In this document: positions 58,399 through 64,000 of the stretch, one piece after another
Layout: the number at the start of each line of letters is the position of its first letter
Numbering within the stretch: position 1 is the first letter of the stretch
Assembly: GCF_024763615.1 (NCBI RefSeq)
Contig: NC_077224.1
Location: 66,908,712-66,972,711, forward strand
DNA: 64,000 nt
Source of the DNA: Phlebotomus papatasi
Lineage: Eukaryota; Arthropoda; Insecta; Diptera; Psychodidae
Direction of reading: 5' to 3'
Program-made: the position numbers and the translations under genes
The notes under the pieces: generated by a model
The model's database searches: none
The model's input: only the letters and a program-made list of their open reading frames with translations
Told to the model about the DNA's origin: nothing

Positions 58399-58804
58399 GG
58401 GCAGAATCACATTGACAGTAAAATGCTCGCCGTATTTCGCTAATTTCCACATTTTCATTGCAATTCTTACGCAAATTCTCGATTACCGTATTACCTTATC
58501 TCATACTCGGTGGCACTAGGTGAAAATAATATAAGAAAATTTAGGAAATAAAATGAAAATGCGATAAACGGTGAGCAAAAAAACTGTACGATTAATTTCT
58601 CTTACAGTTTTTCTTGCTCACCGTTTATCGCATTTTTGTTTTATTTCTGCAATTTTCTTATATTATTTTCACCTAGTGCCACCGAGTATGAGATAAGGTA
58701 ATACGGTAATCGAGAATTTGCGTAAGAATTGCAATGAAAATTCGTAAATTAACGAAATACGGTAAGGCTACGGCGAGCATTTTATTGTCAATGTGATTCT
58801 GCTC
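58399..58804. mobile_element. Foldback element GGGCAGAATCACATTG, copy 2
   Basis: An uninterrupted 406-base copy of the 32.6 kb foldback, with TAA on both sides and a short unpaired centre around the AAACTGTACGATTAATTTCTC-like segment. Arms pair almost throughout. Non-coding. It lies about 1 kb downstream of the kekkon stop codon. Confidence 0.9.
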
Positions 58805-59497
58805 TAAAAACAAACAGTTAGAGATTTATGTCTTCATTTCGTATAAACCGAAAATTTTTAACATCAACTTCACAAAATTTACAAAAAAAATCTTTTTTTT
58901 TTATTTTTTGATTATTTTTTTAATTGTAATTATATTATAGAAAAGCCTAAAAATAGCACATATTTATAATTTTACATTTTACTGTATTTCAAAATTATAG
59001 TAATTTTCCTAAATTGTAGCTTCAGTGAATGCGTGTTTTATTTTTAACTTTAGAAATATTCATCTACCGTGAGTGTGTATGACTTTATCCCCTCTAATTC
59101 TAAGACCTATTAATTTTCTTCGCCGATCTGGACTACCATACTAAAGTAAATAGGGATATGTTATGTACCAAATAGAATACAATGATCTGCACACGGATAC
59201 TTGTAGTTTAAGTAATAATCAGTAAAATGCAAACATTGGTATTTTGCCAAGAATCGACTTCGTCGAAAAGTTATCTGAAAGCATAATTCCAAAATCGAAT
59301 TCAGAGGAGTAAATTGCCTAAACCTATTCTAAATTTATCTGATTAAACTAATCCATTTCGATTTTGCTAATTTTTTATATTAAAATATTTTTTTACAATT
59401 CTTCTCTTATAGACACATGATTTACGTCATATGGTGGCACATGATGGTCTTTCTAAAGTTTTATTAGAAAAACAGTTGAATAAAAATTATCCAATTA
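58805..59497. other. No gene seen
   Basis: Very AT-rich with T and A runs at 58.88-58.93 kb. Confidence 0.5.
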
Positions 59498-59827
59498 CAG
59501 TAGAGTCTCGCTATAGTCCATATTTGGTTCAAAATTTGACACTTGGGTCGTACTATAGTCCATATCATTTTTTTTTAAATTATCAACGACTTTTAGTATT
59601 GAAATTGTTCGACGACTTCCACTTTCTTTGTGATTGTGGTACTTGTGCTCGCTCTCATCATTAAGGATCGCAATTATCACAACTACTTAATTAAGTTTGC
59701 CAAAAATATTAAAATAATTATGATAACATTGCATGTCGCGTACTAAAAAACATAACCTCAGTGATTTGAAATCAACGGTCGATAAATTGTGGACTATAGA
59801 GTGATGGCTTATAGCGAGACTCTACTG
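59498..59827. mobile_element. pogo-like MITE, CAGTAGAGTCTCGCTATA ends
   Basis: CAGTAGAGTCTCGCTATAG at the left and CTATAGCGAGACTCTACTG-type inverse at the right; GTCCATA/GGACTATAG follow inside. CAGT-started TIRs of this kind are common in pogo/Tigger-derived MITEs. A 77-codon ORF within is not considered a gene. Confidence 0.75.
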
Positions 59828-59846
59828 CATATGAAGATAAGAAAAT

Positions 59847-60567
59847 GCTCAAGATCTATAAGATGGTGTGTTCGAAAGCTTGATTTGATGTTGTGTAACT
59901 GTCGAAACCTAAAACTCAACCGTTTGAGCTGAAATTTTAGTTGTGTTGTAGCTAATGTCAAGGCCTTTTCAGAACATATCTATATTCCGGTAGTAGTCAA
60001 ATATTTGCCTAGATACAGGCGCTATAAGTTGAAAATTTTAAAAGCTCATGAATACAGAAATATGGGGCGCTTCCTTTGCTGAAACTATCACTGAAAAGAG
60101 CAGGGTTATCGTTATGTGATAAGCTCTGACAAACAAATGAAAACTAATGTTATTGCTTATAACAGCATGTTATTTGTGTATCTGCAAAATGTTGTTACGA
60201 GGATTAAAAAAAAAATAAACTTTAATTTTATTTTTATTTTATTTTAAAAAGCAATTTAATATACAAAAATGCCTCAACTATTTTTAGTTCTTGTTAAAAC
60301 ATTTCGTTCAAGCTCTAATATTCAAGATTAAACAATAAAGACCGTGGAAATATGACATTTTCAAAATTTAAGAATTTGAGCTTCTGTACCTAGGTAATTG
60401 CTTAACCAAAACCGAAACATAGATACATTCTGAAAAGGTCTTGACATCAGTTATAACATACTGAAATTTCAATCCAATTAGATAAGTTTTAGATTTTGAT
60501 AGTTATTCAAAATAGCGGACAACAACGTCAAACCAAGATGGCGACCACGCCATCTTGTAGAACTCGA
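59847..60567. mobile_element. Old inverted-repeat element with AAGATGGCG ends
   Basis: Arms of about 230 bp: left AAGATGGTGTG, AAACCTAAAACTCAACC, ATGTCAAGGCCTTTTCAGA, CCTAGATACAGGCGC; right the inverse (GCCATCTTGTAG, TCTGAAAAGGTCTTGACAT, GTACCTAGGTAATTGC). The right terminus has become a perfect local palindrome, CAAGATGGCG-ACCA-CGCCATCTTG (60534-60557). Confidence 0.65.
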
Positions 60568-63119
60568 ACAAATTACCCTTAGATTAGAAGACATTTCATA
60601 TTGTTTTTTATTAGAAATTGTTGATTTGTGGAATTTCTTTAAGAGGGGAAAAGTAATTCGAACCGCATCGCAAGCTTTTTTTTATTTTTTTAACGTAGTA
60701 AAATTTCATAAAATAAATACTTGTTGCATAAAATCCATCTGCAAAGATGAGAAATAGCAAAAAATAGTCACCCACACTTACAGTACGTTCATAATACTAT
60801 TACTATTTCTAATACATTCTTTTTTTGTTTTATAACTTTGAAAATTATTATAAATTAAATTTTAATATTTTGTGAACATTTTTGAAAAAAATCGGTCTTT
60901 CCAAAATTTTGTTGCATGGAATTTGTTTCCCATGAAACCGTTACAAAAGGATTTATTTTCATTTTTATTTTCATTCAAAACCAAACTTTAAACTTAAACC
61001 TTGGACAAAATGTGAAAAGTCAAAATATTTAAAAATTAAATACTTTCCAAAAGAAAAGCGACCGAAACTTTGAATAGTTACCTTGGGTAGCCTTCATGAA
61101 CCTCCTCAAGCGTCCAAAGTTTTAAGGAAATATCAAACATAGGAAATACTTAAATTTCAAACCACAAAATACAATAAATAGTTTAAAACTTTATCTTTCA
61201 ATGCAAAGGCGCCAGGTGAAAAGTTTAACTAAATTTTACTTAAAGTTTTCTCATTTTCTCGTACTCATCAGAATTCTCTTATAGCCGTAAGAACAAAAGT
61301 TTAACTAAATTTGAGTAGAAAATTTTTGAAAATTTGGAATTCTTCGAAATGTCTAATCCATATTCAGAAGTTTGGATCTACAGGGTAAATTTATTTATTC
61401 TCGTGAGGCAATAATTTCATTAAATGTAGCGTTTGATGTTAATGTTGAGGGTATTTGCACAAAAAAAAACTTGTATTAAATTGTTAAAATATTTCTACGT
61501 GTGAAAAAAACGAAGAAGTTACCCAACACTGAAAAGGTAAGACATTTCGAAGTTTTAAAAGTTCAAAAATAAAAAAAAATTGGTAAGAACGATCGCAAGA
61601 GGTGTTGTTTTTAGTTTAAGAAAAGTCAACTATCGAACAAAGTTATTTATATTTTTGCTAAATTTTCAGAAGATGTCTTGAAAATGTATCATATTCAGTG
61701 GTTTCTAAATACTCGTCAGTTTTTTCAAGATAACCTTCTGTCGTAATAATTTTTATGTAATAAGTATTAGTTTTTTTGTGATATTGCATCGAATCAGACT
61801 GAAAAATTGTGAAATCTGTGGAGTTCTTCGTCAATGCACAGTTTCGATAAAGATAAATTGATTAATCTTTGGAGTGGATATAACTTAATTTCCCTCACTG
61901 TTTCTCTTCAAGCACTTCTCTGAGATTTCTTTTTTGGGCGACAAAAAAGCTTTAATCGACACTAACTTCCTTTTGTTATTACACTTCCTTGCGTAAGGGA
62001 AAAAGAGCACGACGGAATATGGAACATGTTGACACGATAAACAATGAAATATTGAGGACACTTATGAACCAAATAATAAAAAAAAACCAACTGAAACTGC
62101 TATGGTAAATGTAAAAAGGCAGAGTAATACATGAAAACACTTTTAATAGTGGTAACATAATTTTTATTATTAGTAATTTGTACCTATGAGTAATGAATAT
62201 ACATGAAGGAAGTACGAAAATTAGTGAGAGATATGTACATAGTAGAGGGGTATATTCTTAAGGATTGAGTCTCTAAATTAGACGATAAAGCATTTAATTT
62301 TATAGTAGAAGAAAAATTAATAAAGCCAACATCCTTCCGTTAACCCATTTTCTGTTGAGTTAATTGGAAAAAAAAGACACCCGTAGGAAGAATGTAAAGA
62401 GTTGAAAATTGGTATATTGTGTAAGGAGTCAAGACAAATGAGAAAGAAAATAAAATAAGACTAATGATAGAAAAATTAATAGTTGCCTTTTCTTTGCCCT
62501 TCCGACCCCTTTTCCATCCTTGCAATTGCACTTGGGAGATATGGATGGGAAATGGATACTTGAGTGGTAAAGTATGAAAAAAAAAACAACCACTAAAGAT
62601 GCTGTCTGATGAGATAATAAATGATCGAGTAAAGGTAATGGTATAGTGCTCTAAAATGAAAAATAATGAAATGGATCGAAATTTAGCGAGAAATTTCTCT
62701 AAAGATTAGAAGATAATTCCTCTGAGAAGCTGATAATTTCTCTCAAAAACCTCTAATTAATTTTCAAAGTTTCCTCATTGTTGTCTCTAACTGATGATCT
62801 AATGATTTAATGTCTTTCCTTTTTCACATTAAAAGCACTCTCAAAGGAAAAGTACATAAGATCCATTACGCTTTAAACATCAAACTGAGAGTGTGAATGT
62901 TGTAAAGTAATGCCAATTACTATACCGCATGAATTGCATGGTATTGTCAATTGTAAGACGATGGCGTGAGAGGAAATATTTCAGACCTCACAATAAATTT
63001 TATTTACTCTCCTGAAAGAGTTTTCTTGTTTCCGCTACACGCTATATAATACATTCTTCTTTTTAACAAAATGTATAAAAATAGGGTTCAAAGTTGATAC
63101 TAGTGTAACATAAAGTTCC
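60568..63119. other. No gene seen
   Basis: Very AT-rich, with the fourth GGCGCC motif at 61.2 kb as the only notable site. A 63-codon minus ORF at 62.34-62.53 kb is not convincing. Confidence 0.5.
61204..61217 (+). promoter_or_regulatory. GGCGCCAGGT motif 4
   Basis: CAAAGGCGCCAGGT shares the GGCGCCAGGT half only and lies 3.1 kb past motif 3. Confidence 0.25.
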
Positions 63120-63163
63120 AGTGTTCTTGTTGAAGATCTTCTATGTGGTCGGAGAAAGAAATT

Positions 63164-63369
63164 ATGGAGTTTACTCTTGCAGAAGGAAAAGGTGAGTGGT
63201 CATGAGTAAATATTTGGATTTTCTCCGACAACTTAAGGGGGAGATTTACTTTGGAAGTATAGAACGAGCTCTACACTTAATGGTAAAAATTTTATAATAA
63301 TAACTGTCGTTCCTTATTCCAGATATACGGCCTCTCATGGCTAAGGGCATAGGACAAATAAAATTTTGA
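63164..63369 (+). other. LINE 3'-end relic or tiny spliced unit
   Basis: CGGCCTCTCATGGCTAAGGG and ACAAATAAAATTTTGAATAC at 63328-63372 look like the 3' end of an insect non-LTR retrotransposon, with a polyadenylation hexamer. The same place also reads as a gene-like unit: ATG at 63164, donor AAAAG|GTGAGT at 63192, acceptor TTCCTTATTCCAG at 63322, and an open frame of 25 codons to TGA at 63367-63369. A TATAAAAATAG lies at about 63072. I favour the retroelement reading. Confidence 0.3.
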
Positions 63370-63372
63370 ATA

Positions 63373-64000
63373 CTGAATGATGCATAACATAATTCTGGTA
63401 AAACCAATTTGTTTTTACGTTCGGACTTTGATAATTTAGTAATTATTCACTTTTATTCATCCAATAATATTCCTTCTACCCTACTTTAAATGTTATTTAT
63501 TTGCATTTTTATCAAGTTTTCAGAGTCTTATCCAGATTAAAAATTAGTTTGTCTGGAATTCAAAATTACGCTCTACTGGATGAGTATCTTAATCTCATTT
63601 GTTATAATCCCTCAATAATAAAACTACTATTAATAAATATAGCTTTAAAATTTTATATGCATTTATTTCTTTAAAGTTTTCTACTCCACTAATATCAAAT
63701 GCAAAATCCAAATCAGGTTTTTTTATAGCTTAGGAAATAATTTTTATCAAAGTTCGTAGAACATTAGGATGTTTCTTTTAATCTATAGGTCACAAAATAT
63801 TGTGTTTCTAAAATTTATTTTGTATTCTAATTTAATATAATCATTCCTATCAGCAAATATTCAAAAACAACTCACCTTACCTTGTGGCAATCGCTGTCTT
63901 TCCGTTGTGTCCAACTTCTAAGGCGGAAATTTTAGAAAAGCCTTACTCAGTTTGTATGTTTTCAGGTTTAAACCTTCACAGTTTTTATTTATTTATCTAG
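63373..64000. other. No gene seen
   Basis: AT-rich to the end of the window; nothing recognised. Confidence 0.5.

Noticed and set aside
60534..60557. Stand-alone regulatory palindrome of paired PHO/YY1 sites
   Set aside because: As a primary explanation it is weaker than transposon terminus, because the arms extend about 230 bp on both sides.

Overview
This looks like nuclear DNA of an insect, most likely a dipteran. It is very AT-rich and has one intact protein-coding gene. The rest is non-coding sequence full of short, diverged mobile elements: inverted-repeat MITEs, tRNA-derived SINEs and broken transposase fragments. The one certain gene encodes a kekkon-type LRR/Ig transmembrane protein, a family typical of insects. 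The density of small TIR elements would fit a nematoceran fly such as a sand fly or midge, but the sequence alone does not settle the species.

Layout. From 1 to about 54.9 kb there is no convincing complete coding gene. A less AT-rich island at 3.5-4.4 kb carries splice-like signals and may be one or more untranslated exons. It is followed by about 50 kb of repeat-laden DNA. An intronless reading frame at 55157-57445 encodes the 762-residue kekkon-like receptor, with an acceptor-like site 268 bases upstream of its start. One reading is that 4.3-54.9 kb is a giant intron in the leader of this gene; that is inference, not proof. Downstream of the gene come more MITEs, four copies of a GGCGCC motif, and at 63.1-63.4 kb either a LINE 3-prime end or a tiny spliced unit.

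Mobile elements. I could match copies or ends for more than fifteen families. Many have ends of the form TAGGG(G/T), including GGGGAAGTGGGGC, TAGGGGAAT and TAGGGTAGTG types, which suggests related cross-mobilised families. Others are CACTG-ended elements, a TTAA-flanked piggyBac-like MITE, palindromic foldbacks of 400-660 bp, and elements built of CAAAATCCCGAAAGC sub-repeats. Several are nested, so their relative ages can be read: 26.5, 28.7, 33.0, 47.6, 54.4, 15.0 and 17.8 kb. Two transposase remnants are recognisable, one pogo-like (7.2-7.4 kb) and one Tc1-like (29.5-29.9 kb).

The most interesting pattern is a set of inverted-repeat elements at 10.9, 38.9 and 47.6 kb, with relatives near 21.9 and 39.8 kb. 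They have unequal 27-31 bp tails, candidate target duplications of 8-13 bp, and in their arms a sequence that resembles a hammerhead ribozyme core. Together these features recall Penelope-like retroelements. The hammerhead match is imperfect, with an extra purine before stem II in every copy, and it must be tested.
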